A stretch of DNA of 52,090 nucleotides, taken from Streptomyces yangpuensis (GTDB lineage: Bacteria; Actinomycetota; Actinomycetes; Streptomycetales; Streptomycetaceae). Where the stretch lies: NCBI RefSeq assembly GCF_001005295.1, contig NZ_LBMK01000002.1:625817-677906 (forward strand), in the 5' to 3' direction. Made by a program: the position numbers and the translations under genes. Within the stretch, counting starts at the first letter, position 1; the number at the start of each line of letters is the position of its first letter. Positions 26,988-35,525 of the stretch are shown piece after piece. The notes below the pieces were generated by a model that was given only the letters and a program-made list of their open reading frames with translations, did not search any database and was not told where the DNA came from.

Positions 26988-28007
26988 ATGACCGTGCACT
27001 CCCAGGGAGCGGTGACCAGCGCTCCACAGGACGCACCACCGAAGTCCGCCGGACTGCCCGAGACGCCGGCCCCAGCAACCGGCACCGGCCCCACGCCGCC
27101 TCGCGGGGGCGGGAAGCCGCTCCCCACGGGGTGGCTGCCCTACCTGCTGGTCGCGCCCGCGGTGCTCGCCCTCGCGACGCTCCTGCTGTACCCGCTGATC
27201 AAGAACGTGATCCTGTCCCTCCAGGACATCAACAAGGTCGAGTTCATCCAGCGGAAGTACCCCTTCGCGGGACTCGCCAACTACACCGAACTCCTCGGCG
27301 ACTCGACCTTCTGGACCGTCGTCGTCCGCAGCTTCGCCTTCACCCTGGCCAACGTCGCGCTGATCATGGCCCTGGGAAGCCTCATCGGCATCCTGCTGAA
27401 CAAGCTCGGCAAGAAGATGCGCCTGGTCCTCTCGATGGCGCTGGTGATGGCCTGGGCCATGCCGATCGTCGCCTCGGTGCAGGTCTTCCACTGGCTGTTC
27501 GACGAGCAGTTCGGCGTCATGAACTGGGTCATGCGCACCGCCGGCTTCTCCGGCTACGAACAGCACAACTGGATGGAGACCGGCCTCTCCACCATGGTGA
27601 TCATCACGATCCTGGTGGTCTGGGGCTCCATCCCCTTCGTCGCCCTCAACATGTACGCCGGACTCACCACGGTCGGCGCCGAGCTGTACGAGGCCGCCCG
27701 CATGGACGGCGCCAACGGCTGGCAGACCTTCTGGAAGATCGTCTTCCCGAACCTGAAGCCCTTCTTCCTCATCACCACCTTCCTTGAGGTGATCTGGGTG
27801 TTCAAGGCCTTCACCCAGGTCTACGCGATGAACAAGGGCGGCCCGGACCGCGCCTCCGAGATCCTCCCGGTCTTCGCCTACGTCGAGGGCCAGAGCCAGG
27901 CCCACTACGGCCTCGCCGCCGCGATCTCCGTCCTGACGATCGTGATCCTCGTCGTCGTCATGTCCTTCTACTTCCGCCTGATCCTGAAGCAGGAGGAGGA
28001 GCAGTGA
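26988..28007 (+). CDS. dasB: ABC sugar permease DasB
   Basis: The 339-aa permease has a Pro-rich N-terminal cytoplasmic tail (about 45 residues) then six predicted membrane helices. The EAA loop that contacts the ATPase is EAARMDGANGWQTFWKIVFP (about 232-251). It pairs with DasC to move chitobiose delivered by DasA. ATG 26988 has GAGGAAG upstream. The stop overlaps the dasC GTG (GTGA). Confidence 0.94.
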   Translation: MTVHSQGAVTSAPQDAPPKSAGLPETPAPATGTGPTPPRGGGKPLPTGWLPYLLVAPAVLALATLLLYPLIKNVILSLQDINKVEFIQRKYPFAGLANYTELLGDSTFWTVVVRSFAFTLANVALIMALGSLIGILLNKLGKKMRLVLSMALVMAWAMPIVASVQVFHWLFDEQFGVMNWVMRTAGFSGYEQHNWMETGLSTMVIITILVVWGSIPFVALNMYAGLTTVGAELYEAARMDGANGWQTFWKIVFPNLKPFFLITTFLEVIWVFKAFTQVYAMNKGGPDRASEILPVFAYVEGQSQAHYGLAAAISVLTIVILVVVMSFYFRLILKQEEEQ

Positions 28008-28894
28008 GCACCACCACCGCCCCGGAGCCCGCGGCTCCCCAGAGGCCCGCACAACAGCTCCGCACCCGCCGCCCGCTGCGCCCCGGAGCCGTGGCCAAGA
28101 ACCTCGGCGCCCTCCTGCTGGCCCTCGTCTTCGTCTTCCCCGTGTACTGGATGTTCTCGTCGGCCCTCAAGCCGGCCGACCAGATGCTCACGAAGGACCC
28201 CGTCTTCGTCTTCACGCCGACGATGGACAACTTCGGCAAGGCCACCGGGGTCGAGAACTTCTGGACGTACGTCACCAACAGCGTCCTGGTCACCGTCGGC
28301 GCCGTCCTGCTGGCCCTGCTCGTCGCCCTCGCCGCGAGCTTCGCCATCGCCCGTATGAGGTTCAGGGGCCGCAAGGGCCTGGTCCTCACCGTGATGATGG
28401 CCCAGATGGCCCCCTGGGAGGTCATGGTCATCGCGATGTACATGATCGCCCGCGACGCCGAGATGCTGAACAGCCTCCCGCTGCTCACCGCGATCTACTT
28501 CGTGATGATCCTGCCCTTCACCATCTGGACCCTGCGCGGCTTCATCGCCGCCGTCCCGGTGACCCTGGAGGAGGCCGCCCAGATCGACGGCTGCACCCGC
28601 GGCCAGGCCTTCCGCAAGGTGATCTTCCCGCTGCTGGCCCCCGGCCTGATGTCCACCTCGCTCTTCGGCTTCATCACCGCCTGGAACGAGTTCGCCATGG
28701 TCCTGATCCTCAACAAGGACAAGACCGCGCAGACCCTGCCGCTGTGGCTGACCGAGTTCATGTCCGCCTTCGGCAACGACTGGGGCGCCACCATGGCCGC
28801 GTCCTCGCTCTTCGCGCTCCCGGTCCTTCTGATCTTCATCTTCCTCCAGCGCAAGGCCGTCGGCGGCATGACCTCCGGCGCAGTGAAGGGATGA
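28004..28894 (+). CDS. dasC: ABC sugar permease DasC
   Basis: The 296-aa MalG-type permease has six predicted helices and the EAA loop EEAAQIDGCTRGQAFRKVIF (about 186-205). The GTG start overlaps dasB, showing translational coupling. dasD follows 7 bp after the stop. Confidence 0.94.
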   Translation: MSTTTAPEPAAPQRPAQQLRTRRPLRPGAVAKNLGALLLALVFVFPVYWMFSSALKPADQMLTKDPVFVFTPTMDNFGKATGVENFWTYVTNSVLVTVGAVLLALLVALAASFAIARMRFRGRKGLVLTVMMAQMAPWEVMVIAMYMIARDAEMLNSLPLLTAIYFVMILPFTIWTLRGFIAAVPVTLEEAAQIDGCTRGQAFRKVIFPLLAPGLMSTSLFGFITAWNEFAMVLILNKDKTAQTLPLWLTEFMSAFGNDWGATMAASSLFALPVLLIFIFLQRKAVGGMTSGAVKG

Positions 28895-28901
28895 CGCCGT
28901 C

Positions 28902-30407
28902 ATGACTGTCCTTGCGCACCGCGCCACCGCCTCCGACGAGGTGACCCGCGACGCACTCGCCGTCCTCCAGCCCGGCTTCGAGGGCACCACCGCCCCCGCC
29001 TGGCTGCTCCGCCGGATCGGCGAAGGCCTCGCCTCGGTGGGCCTGTTCGGCCGCAACATCGCCTCGCCCGGGCAACTCACCGCGCTGACCGCGCAGCTGC
29101 GAGCCGAGCGGGACGACGTCCTCGTCGCCATCGACGAGGAGGGCGGCGACGTCACCCGCCTGGAGGTCCGGGGCGGCTCGTCCTTCCCCGGCAACCTGGC
29201 CCTCGGCTCCGTCGACGACACCGGCCTGACCCGGGACGTCGCCCACGAACTGGGCCGCCGCCTCGCCGAATGCGGCGTCAACCTCAACTGGGCCCCCTCC
29301 GCCGACGTCAACTCCAACCCGGACAACCCGGTCATCGGTGTACGGTCCTTCGGCGCCGACACCCACCTCGCCGCCCGGCACACCGCCGCCTACGTCGAGG
29401 GCCTCCAGGCCGCCGGCGTCGCCGCCTGCACCAAGCACTTCCCGGGCCACGGCGACACCAACGTCGACTCCCACCACGCCCTGCCGCGCATCGACGTGGA
29501 CCTCGACACCCTCGCCGCACGGGAACTCGTACCGTTCAGGGCCGCCATCGAGGCCGGGACCAAGGCCGTGATGAGCGCGCACATCCTGGTGCCCGCCCTC
29601 GACCCGACCCGCCCGGCCACACTCAGCCCGCAGATCCTGACCGGCCTGCTGCGCAAGGAACTCGGCTACGAGGGCCTCATCGTCACCGACGGCATGGAGA
29701 TGCACGCCATCGCCGGGACGTACGGGATCGAGCGCGGCTCGGTCCTCGCCATCGCGGCGGGCGCCGACGCCATCTGCGTCGGCGGCGGGCTCGCCGACGA
29801 GGCCACCGTCCTGCGCCTGCGCGACGCGCTGGTCGCGGCCGTCCGCGAGGGCACGCTCCCGCAGGAGCGCCTCGCCGACGCCGCCGCCCGGGTCCGGGCG
29901 CTCGCCGCCTGGACCCGGGCGGCCCGGCCCGGCGCGCGGCCGGAGGGGAGCCGCGCGTCCGGCATCGGCCTGACCGCCGCCCGCAGGGCCCTGGTCGTCA
30001 CCGGCTCGGCGGCTCCATCGGCCGGCCGCCCGTACGTTGCGACCCTGACCCCGGTCGCGAACATCGCGGTCGGTGACGAGACCCCGTGGGGCCCGGCCGC
30101 CGAACTGGCCGAGCTGCTGCCGGGCACCGCCTCGGGCCTCTACCCGCAGGGCGCCACGGCCGGGGAGGTCCTGGCGGCGGCGGGGGAGCGCACCGTCGTC
30201 GCGGTGGTCCGCGACGCGCACCGCCACCCGTGGATGACCGAGGTGCTGGACGCTCTGGTCGAAGCCCGGCCGGACACGGTCGTGGTCGAGATGGGGCTGC
30301 CCCGCGCCGAGCCGCGCGGGGCCCTGCACATCGCGACGCACGGCGCCGCGCGGGTCTGCGGACGCGCCGCCGCCGAGGTCGTCGCGAAAGCCGTCACAGG
30401 GGTGTGA
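28902..30407 (+). CDS. dasD: GH3 beta-N-acetylglucosaminidase DasD
   Basis: The 501-aa glycoside hydrolase family 3 enzyme has the NagZ-type KHFPGHGDTNVDSHHALP loop (about 180-197; His/Asp acid-base dyad) and the nucleophile Asp in IVTDGMEMHA (about 264). There is no signal peptide, so it acts in the cytoplasm, splitting imported chitobiose to GlcNAc. A C-terminal region of about 150 residues goes beyond the catalytic barrel. It is co-transcribed with dasABC, and two strong hairpins follow. Confidence 0.93.
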   Translation: MTVLAHRATASDEVTRDALAVLQPGFEGTTAPAWLLRRIGEGLASVGLFGRNIASPGQLTALTAQLRAERDDVLVAIDEEGGDVTRLEVRGGSSFPGNLALGSVDDTGLTRDVAHELGRRLAECGVNLNWAPSADVNSNPDNPVIGVRSFGADTHLAARHTAAYVEGLQAAGVAACTKHFPGHGDTNVDSHHALPRIDVDLDTLAARELVPFRAAIEAGTKAVMSAHILVPALDPTRPATLSPQILTGLLRKELGYEGLIVTDGMEMHAIAGTYGIERGSVLAIAAGADAICVGGGLADEATVLRLRDALVAAVREGTLPQERLADAAARVRALAAWTRAARPGARPEGSRASGIGLTAARRALVVTGSAAPSAGRPYVATLTPVANIAVGDETPWGPAAELAELLPGTASGLYPQGATAGEVLAAAGERTVVAVVRDAHRHPWMTEVLDALVEARPDTVVVEMGLPRAEPRGALHIATHGAARVCGRAAAEVVAKAVTGV

Positions 30408-30420
30408 CGCCGCGGCGCCG

Positions 30421-30456
30421 GAGCCGGGCACCCGTCACAGGGGTGGTGCCCGGCTC
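30421..30456 (+). terminator. Hairpin after dasD
   Basis: GAGCCGGGCACC (30421-30432) pairs with GGTGCCCGGCTC (30445-30456). The loop repeats a 13-bp stretch (CGTCACAGGGGTG) from the last dasD codons. Confidence 0.75.
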
Positions 30457-30468
30457 CGCCGCCCACGG

Positions 30469-30502
30469 CGAAGGGCCGGGCTCCAGCGAGCCCGGCCCTT
30501 CG
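30469..30502. terminator. Convergent terminator dasD/nagB
   Basis: A perfect 15-bp stem (30469-30483 with 30488-30502) has the loop CAGC and serves both directions. Confidence 0.88.
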
Positions 30503-30524
30503 TCCGTTCCGGGTGCTACGGCTG

Positions 30525-31310
30525 CTACAGCCCCTGCCAGGCCGGCTTGTTGGCGTAGGCGTGGCGGAAGTAGTCGGCCAGCTTGAGCTTCGAGGCCGCG
30601 GCCTCGTCCACGACGACGGTGGCGTGCCGGTGCAGCTGCAGCGCGGACGCCGGCACCAGGGCGGACAGCGGCCCCTCGACGGTCTGCGCGACGGCCTCGG
30701 CCTTGCCCTCGCCGGTGGCCAGCAGCACCAGGTGGCGGGCGTCGAGGATGGTGCCGATGCCCTGGGTGATGACGTGGTGCGGCACCTGCTCCAGGTCGTC
30801 GTCGAAGAAGCGCGCGTTGTCCACGCGGGTCTGCTCCGTCAGCGTCTTGATGCGGGTGCGAGAGGCCAGGGACGAGCAGGGCTCGTTGAAGCCGATGTGC
30901 CCGTCCGTGCCGATGCCCAGCAGCTGGAGGTCGACACCGCCGGCCTCGGCCAGGGCCCGGTCGTAGGCCTCGCACGCGGCGACGAGGTCCTCGGCCGCAC
31001 CGTCGGGGCCCATGAAGGAGGCCTCGGTCAGGCCGAGCGGCTCGACGACCTCGCGCAGGACGACGGCCCGGTAGGACTCCGGGTGCCCGGCCGGCAGGCC
31101 CACGTACTCGTCGAGCTGGCATATCCGGGCCCGGGAGACGTCGGCCTCACCCGCCCCGACCTTGCGCGTGAGGGCCTCGTAGACGGGCAGCGGGGTAGAG
31201 CCGGTCGCCACGCCGAGCAGGGCGTCGGGCTTGCGGCGCACCAGGGCGGCCATGGCCTCCGCGATGAGCTCGCCGCCTGCCTTGGCGTCCGGGACGATGA
31301 CAACTTCCAC
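30525..31310 (-). CDS. nagB: Glucosamine-6-phosphate deaminase
   Basis: The 261-aa enzyme converts glucosamine-6-P to fructose-6-P and ammonia. Signatures: LGVATGSTPLPVYEAL (phosphate loop, about 32-47), CQLDEYVGL (catalytic Asp about 66) and LLGIGTDGHIGFNEP (about 125-139). It completes the pathway from chitobiose to glycolysis encoded here. A dre site 29 bp upstream of the ATG shows direct DasR control. Confidence 0.96.
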   Translation of the reverse strand: MEVVIVPDAKAGGELIAEAMAALVRRKPDALLGVATGSTPLPVYEALTRKVGAGEADVSRARICQLDEYVGLPAGHPESYRAVVLREVVEPLGLTEASFMGPDGAAEDLVAACEAYDRALAEAGGVDLQLLGIGTDGHIGFNEPCSSLASRTRIKTLTEQTRVDNARFFDDDLEQVPHHVITQGIGTILDARHLVLLATGEGKAEAVAQTVEGPLSALVPASALQLHRHATVVVDEAAASKLKLADYFRHAYANKPAWQGL

Positions 31311-31338
31311 GCGGGGCCTGCCGATCTGGAGTGGGTGA

Positions 31339-31354
31339 TGTGGTATAGACCAAT
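31339..31354 (-). promoter_or_regulatory. dre site of nagB
   Basis: TGTGGTATAGACCAAT has the core TGGTATAGACCA, 11 of 12 matches to the dre palindrome. nagB is a classical DasR target. Confidence 0.93.
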
Positions 31355-31447
31355 CTAGCAGAGCGGGCCGGGTCCGGCGGGGGTCCCGCCACTTTCCATG
31401 CTGATCCCGACCCGGGCGTGCGGCCTCCCGGGGACCGGTCCGCCACC

Positions 31448-31487
31448 GGAGGGCCCGTCCGGGGCCGCGCCCCTGGACGGGCCCTCC
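31448..31487 (-). terminator. Terminator of the SDR gene
   Basis: GGAGGGCCCGTCC (31448-31460) pairs with GGACGGGCCCTCC (31475-31487), with an inner GGGG/CCCC extension. It lies downstream of the SDR stop and upstream of the nagB dre. Confidence 0.85.
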
Positions 31488-31514
31488 CGGACCCGCCCGG
31501 GGCCGCGTCGCGTT

Positions 31515-32276
31515 CTAGACCAGTGCCAGCTGCAGACCGCCCGTGGCGTCCAGGTGCTGGCCCGTGACCCAGCGGGAGTCCGCCGAGGCCAGGAAGGCCA
31601 CCACGTCCGCCACCTCCTCCGCCGTGCCCACCCGGTGGAAGACCGAGCGGGCGGCCAGGTGGGCCCGGGTCGCGGGATCGGCGAGCAGGGCCGCGTTCAG
31701 GTCCGTCTCGGTGATCCCCGGCCCCACCGAGTTCACGGTGATCCCCCGCGGAGCCAGCTCCGCGGCCAGCGAGCGCGTCATGGCGTTCACCGCGCCCTTC
31801 GCCATGACCGTCGCCAGGATCGCCGGCAGCGCGAGGTCCGGGGTGCCGGTCACGTTCACGATCCGGCCGCCGTCCCGCAGCCGCGCCAGTCCGTGCTGGA
31901 TCACGAAGAACGGCGCCTTCGCGTTCAGTGCGTGCGCCCGGTCGTACGCCTCCTCGTCGGTGTCCCCGATCCCCGCGAAGGCCGCCGCCCCCGCGTTGTT
32001 GACGAGGATGTCCACGGCCTCGGTGTGCGCGGGGTGGGCCTCGTACGCCGCCCAGAGGGCCTGCGCGTCCCCCGGGACCCCGAGCTCGGCCCCGATGGCG
32101 AAGGCCCGTCCGCCGGCCGCCCCGATCGCGGCCACGGTCTCCTCTGCCGCCTCCGCGTTGCGCCCGTAGTGCACCGCGACCAGTGCCCCGTCGCGCGCCA
32201 GCCGCTGCGCCACGGCCCGGCCGATGCCCCGGCTGCCGCCCGTGACCAGTGCCGTCTTCCCCTCGAGCACGCCCAT
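31515..32276 (-). CDS. SDR-family oxidoreductase lacking the canonical catalytic Tyr
   Basis: The 253-aa short-chain dehydrogenase fold has a TGGSRGIG cofactor motif (about 13-20), NNAG (about 94-97) and a C-terminal family ending. In the active-site region NVTGTPDLALPAILATVMAKGAV, the Ser-x12-Tyr-x3-Lys triad appears as Thr...Thr...Lys: the Lys is kept but the Ser and Tyr are replaced. It may be a binding protein or atypical reductase. It is divergent from a TetR gene and shares a two-operator promoter region; control by that TetR protein is likely. Confidence 0.88.
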   Translation of the reverse strand: MGVLEGKTALVTGGSRGIGRAVAQRLARDGALVAVHYGRNAEAAEETVAAIGAAGGRAFAIGAELGVPGDAQALWAAYEAHPAHTEAVDILVNNAGAAAFAGIGDTDEEAYDRAHALNAKAPFFVIQHGLARLRDGGRIVNVTGTPDLALPAILATVMAKGAVNAMTRSLAAELAPRGITVNSVGPGITETDLNAALLADPATRAHLAARSVFHRVGTAEEVADVVAFLASADSRWVTGQHLDATGGLQLALV

Positions 32277-32299
32277 GACGCGCCCCCCTTCGAAATCGA

Positions 32300-32311
32300 T
32301 AGCGGTCGCTA
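32300..32311. promoter_or_regulatory. TetR operator copy 1
   Basis: TAGCGGTCGCTA is a near-perfect 12-bp palindrome, 24 bp upstream of the SDR ATG. Confidence 0.8.
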
Positions 32312-32336
32312 CAGAAAGGGACCGTATCAGATTCCC

Positions 32337-32348
32337 TAGCGGCCGCTA
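32337..32348. promoter_or_regulatory. TetR operator copy 2
   Basis: TAGCGGCCGCTA is a perfect 12-bp palindrome touching the TAGAAT -10 (32349-32354) of the TetR gene. Its centre is 37 bp from copy 1, and both are followed by -AGAA. Confidence 0.85.
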
Positions 32349-32360
32349 TAGAATCTTCGG

Positions 32361-32951
32361 ATGGTGACCGGACAGCGCGGCAGGCCCCGCTCCTTCGACC
32401 GCGACGCCGCCCTCGACAAGGCGATGACGGCCTTCTGGGAGCGCGGCTACGAGGCGACCTCGATCTCCGACCTGACCGCCTCGATCGGCATCGGCGCACC
32501 CAGCCTCTACGCGGCCTTCGGCGACAAGCGCAAGCTCTTCGACGAGGTCGTCGTGGTGTACGGCAGCCGGTACGGGGAGTTCGCCGGCGTGGCGCTGGCC
32601 GAGGAGCCCACCGCCCGCGCCGCCGTCGAGCGCATCCTGCGCGAGGCGGCCGAGATCTACACCGACCCGGCCCACCCGCCGGGCTGCATGGTGATCAGCG
32701 CCGCGATCAACACCACCTCGGAGGAGGTGGCCCAGGCCCTGCGCGAGCGCCGCAACGCCAATCTGGAGCTCTTCGAGCGCAGGATCCGCGCCGATGTCGC
32801 GACCGGCGCGCTGCCCGCGGACACGGACGCGCGGGCGCTGGCCCGGTACACCGGGGCCGTGCTTCAGGGGATGTCCCAGCAGTCGCGCGACGGGGCGACC
32901 CGGGAGGAGCTGGAGGCGGTGGCGGAGCGGGCCCTGCTGGCCTGGCCGTAG
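32361..32951 (+). CDS. TetR-family regulator of the SDR pair
   Basis: The 196-aa protein has a TetR HTH at about 10-55 (ISDLTASIGIGAPSLYAAFGDKRKLF) and a C-terminal domain like the YcnC/RutR-type group with GCMVISAAI. The ATG sits 6 nt after TATAGAAT, so a leaderless transcript is predicted. Two copies of the same palindrome in the 84-bp divergent gap point to autoregulation plus repression of the SDR gene; the inducer is unknown. Confidence 0.92.
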   Translation: MVTGQRGRPRSFDRDAALDKAMTAFWERGYEATSISDLTASIGIGAPSLYAAFGDKRKLFDEVVVVYGSRYGEFAGVALAEEPTARAAVERILREAAEIYTDPAHPPGCMVISAAINTTSEEVAQALRERRNANLELFERRIRADVATGALPADTDARALARYTGAVLQGMSQQSRDGATREELEAVAERALLAWP

Positions 32952-33146
32952 AGCCCCGCGGATTCCTCTGGGCCACGGTGCAGGACGGGACCCTCAACCC
33001 GTCCGGCACCGTAGCCCGGAGTACTTACGGCCGTCAGGTGTGCGGTTCCCGGCGGCCGGTGAGAGGTGCCTGCGCGGTCAGGGCAGAGCGCGCGACTACC
33101 TCGCTTCCGTCCTCCTGTGCGGGGAGGGCGGAGACTGTAAGCCAAT

Positions 33147-33162
33147 TCTGGACTAGACCAAT
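33147..33162 (+). promoter_or_regulatory. dre-like site upstream of histidine kinase
   Basis: TCTGGACTAGACCAAT has the core TGGACTAGACCA, 11 of 12 matches to the dre palindrome, the same score as the dasA and nagB sites. It lies 136 bp upstream of the kinase start. Confidence 0.7.
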
Positions 33163-33273
33163 CTGTTCTGTCCATCCAATGACGGTAGCTGGAAACCCGT
33201 CACTTCCTCCAACAGTACGCGGCCCGTGCCCCTCCTGGATACTCCTGAGTACCCGCGTGGGGAAAGTCATCGT

Positions 33274-33290
33274 GCGTACCCGGGGTACGC
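33274..33290. promoter_or_regulatory. Palindrome overlapping the kinase promoter
   Basis: GCGTACCC-G-GGGTACGC is a perfect 8-1-8 dyad. Its right arm overlaps the TACGCT hexamer (33286-33291) that ends 6 nt before the GTG start. Confidence 0.6.
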
Positions 33291-33297
33291 TCGCAAC

Positions 33298-34776
33298 GTG
33301 CCCTCCATGAACGACCTCGTACGCCAGCACACCGCTCTCGGAGAAACCGACCTGGAGTGGCTCCACCTGTTGGTCTCGGAGTGGCAGCTGCTCTCCGACC
33401 TGTCCTTCGCCGACCTCGTCCTGTGGGTGCCCACCCTCGACGGCACGCGGTACGTCTCGGTCGCCCAGATGCGCCCGAACACCGGCCCCACCTCCTACCA
33501 GGACGACATGGTCGGACACCTGGTGCCCCGCGGCCGCCGTCCCCTGCTCGACGCCGCGCTCGACGAGGGCCGCATCGTGCGCGAGGGCGACCCGGAGTGG
33601 CGTGAGGAGGTGCCGGTCCGCGTCGAGTCGATCCCCGTCCGCCGCGAGGGACGGGTACTGGGAGTGATCGCCCGCAACACCAACCTGCTCACTGTGCGTA
33701 CACCGAGCCGGCTGGAGCTGACCTACCTCCAGTCCGCCTCCGACCTCGCACAGATGATCGCGGCGGGCGCCTTCCCCTTCCCCGGCCAGCAGGTCGACAT
33801 GGACGCCTCGCCGCGCGTCGGCGACGGCCTGATCCGCCTCGACGCCGAGGGCGTCGTCACCTACGCCTCCCCGAACGCCCTCTCCGCCTACCACCGCCTC
33901 GGCCTCGCCTCCGACCTGGTCGGCCAGGACCTCGGCGCCACCACCGCCGAACTCGCCCCCTCCCGCGGCCCGGTGGACGAGGCACTGGTCAAACTCGCCA
34001 GCGGCTGGGCCCCCCGCGAGACCGAGGTCGAGGGGAACGGCGGCGTCATCCAGCTGCGCGCCATCCCCCTCAAACCCAAGGGCACCCGGATCGGCTCCCT
34101 GGTCCTCTGCCGCGACGTCACCGAACTGCGCCGTCGCGAACGTGAACTCATCACCAAGGACGCCACCATCCGGGAGATCCACCACCGGGTGAAGAACAAC
34201 CTCCAGACCGTGGCCGCGCTCCTGCGGCTCCAGGCCCGCCGTATGGATTCGCCCCAGGGCCGAGAGGCGCTCAACGAGGCCGTGCGCCGCGTCGGTTCGA
34301 TCGCGATCGTGCACGAGACGCTCTCTCAGAACCTCGACGAGCGGGTCGAGTTCGACGAGATCGCCGACCGCGTGATCGCGATGGTCTCGGAGATCTCACC
34401 GGGCCGGGTCGACTGCCGGCGCACCGGCCGCTTCGGGATCCTGGACGCGGAGGTCGCCACCCCGCTGTCGATGGTGCTGACCGAGATCCTGCAGAACGCC
34501 CTGGAGCACGCCTTCACCCCGGGGGAGCGGGGCACCGTGGAAGTGGCCGCGCTGCGCAGCGGGACCGGCCGCAAGGACGGGCGCCTGCTGATCACCGTTC
34601 TCGACGACGGCAACGGCCTGCCCGAGGGGTTCGACCCCCAGCGGGCCGGCAACCTCGGGCTGCAGATCGTACGGACCCTCGTGGAGGGGGAACTGGGCGG
34701 CACCTTCGACATGGTCCGGGCCGAGCCGCGCGGCACCAAGGTCGTCCTCGACCTGCCGTCCAGCCCGCAGAAGTAG
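33298..34776 (+). CDS. PdtaS-like cytoplasmic sensor histidine kinase
   Basis: The 492-aa protein has no membrane segment. Order: an N-terminal GAF-like domain (about 15-150), a PAS domain (about 175-280), HisKA_2 with the phospho-acceptor in IREIHHRVKNNLQTVAALLRLQ (His about 295), then HATPase (about 390-488; LTEILQNALEHAF, DDGNGLP, GNLGLQIV). This is the PdtaS architecture, whose partner PdtaR is an ANTAR antiterminator, expected elsewhere. GTG 33298 lies 6 nt after TACGCT, implying a leaderless mRNA; a second start is ATG 33307. A dre-like site lies upstream. Confidence 0.92.
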   Translation: MPSMNDLVRQHTALGETDLEWLHLLVSEWQLLSDLSFADLVLWVPTLDGTRYVSVAQMRPNTGPTSYQDDMVGHLVPRGRRPLLDAALDEGRIVREGDPEWREEVPVRVESIPVRREGRVLGVIARNTNLLTVRTPSRLELTYLQSASDLAQMIAAGAFPFPGQQVDMDASPRVGDGLIRLDAEGVVTYASPNALSAYHRLGLASDLVGQDLGATTAELAPSRGPVDEALVKLASGWAPRETEVEGNGGVIQLRAIPLKPKGTRIGSLVLCRDVTELRRRERELITKDATIREIHHRVKNNLQTVAALLRLQARRMDSPQGREALNEAVRRVGSIAIVHETLSQNLDERVEFDEIADRVIAMVSEISPGRVDCRRTGRFGILDAEVATPLSMVLTEILQNALEHAFTPGERGTVEVAALRSGTGRKDGRLLITVLDDGNGLPEGFDPQRAGNLGLQIVRTLVEGELGGTFDMVRAEPRGTKVVLDLPSSPQK

Positions 34777-34850
34777 CAGCCGTGACGCTGACTCAGCGTG
34801 AGCGGCGGCTTCCGGGCCCCGCGCACGCAGCGTAGTCGCACAGCAGCACT

Positions 34851-34883
34851 GAGCCCCGGACCGAATGCTTCGGTCCGGGGCTC
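34851..34883. terminator. Convergent terminator kinase/wblE
   Basis: A perfect 14-bp stem (34851-34864 with 34870-34883) has the loop ATGCT. Confidence 0.88.
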
Positions 34884-34947
34884 AAGAGCACGTTGCTGAG
34901 CGCTTCTTCGGTACTGCGCGCTGCGCGTCGAGGCTCGAAAGTCGTTG

Positions 34948-35205
34948 TCAGGCGCTGGCGTTGCGCGCCCGGTTGCGAGCGGCGCGGCGCTTCATGGCGC
35001 GGCGCTCGTCCTCGCTGAGACCGCCCCAGACGCCGGAGTCCTGACCGGACTCGAGCGCCCACTGCAGGCACTGCTCCATGACGGGGCAACGGCGGCAGAC
35101 GGCCTTGGCTTCCTCGATCTGCAGCAGCGCAGGACCGGTGTTGCCGATGGGGAAGAAGAGTTCCGGGTCTTCCTCGCGGCAAACGGCGTTGTGACGCCAG
35201 TCCAT
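34948..35205 (-). CDS. wblE: WhiB-family iron-sulfur regulator WblE (WhiB1-like)
   Basis: The 85-aa protein has the [4Fe-4S] ligands Cys9, Cys37, Cys40 and Cys46 (CRRCPVMEQC), the GVWGG turn and a basic C-terminal tail (RRAMKRRAARNRARN). The length and MDWRHNAVCREEDPELFFP start are those of WblE/WhiB1, which bind the primary sigma factor and sense NO. The frame stays open upstream to 35397, but ATG 35205 with AAGGAG at about -12 gives the canonical protein. A GTGAA-CGCT-TTCAC dyad lies in the leader. Confidence 0.95.
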   Translation of the reverse strand: MDWRHNAVCREEDPELFFPIGNTGPALLQIEEAKAVCRRCPVMEQCLQWALESGQDSGVWGGLSEDERRAMKRRAARNRARNASA

Positions 35206-35248
35206 GGCTGCTCCATCTCCTTGTATTGCGGGCACTTTGCTTGTGAAT

Positions 35249-35262
35249 GTGAACGCTTTCAC
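35249..35262. promoter_or_regulatory. Dyad in wblE leader
   Basis: GTGAA-CGCT-TTCAC is a perfect 5-4-5 dyad 44 bp upstream of the wblE ATG. It could be a protein-binding site or an mRNA hairpin. Confidence 0.5.
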
Positions 35263-35507
35263 GAATCCCCCCGTGAGGGAAGGGCGACCGCCCGGTTTCA
35301 CGCGGGTGATCAGTCTGAGATTCGTGGAGGGGTTCTGGCGGTCTGTGTGGGTGCCGGGTCCTGCGGGCTGTCCCGATCGCCATGAAGAGATTCGCAAACC
35401 TCGGACGGGGATACAACCCCTTCCGGAAAGTTTTTTTTGATTCGTCGGTGTCTACTAGGTCACAGCCCTACATCGTGAGGGTGGACCGGCGTGTAAACGT
35501 TCGAGTG

Positions 35508-35525
35508 AAAGGCCTATGGGCCCTT
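35508..35525 (-). terminator. Weak hairpin after lipid kinase
   Basis: Minus-strand AAGGGCC-CATA-GGCCTTT is a 7-bp stem with one mismatch, 5 nt after the stop. Confidence 0.4.

Larger units (their letters stand above)
32952..33297. other. 346-bp intergenic region before the histidine kinase
   Basis: No gene is seen. It holds a strong dre-like site (33147-33162) and, at the right end, a 17-bp palindrome overlapping the probable kinase promoter. Confidence 0.7.

Noticed and set aside
35206..35397. N-terminally extended WblE from 35397.
   Set aside because: The extension has no family similarity; ATG 35205 gives the standard 85-aa protein.
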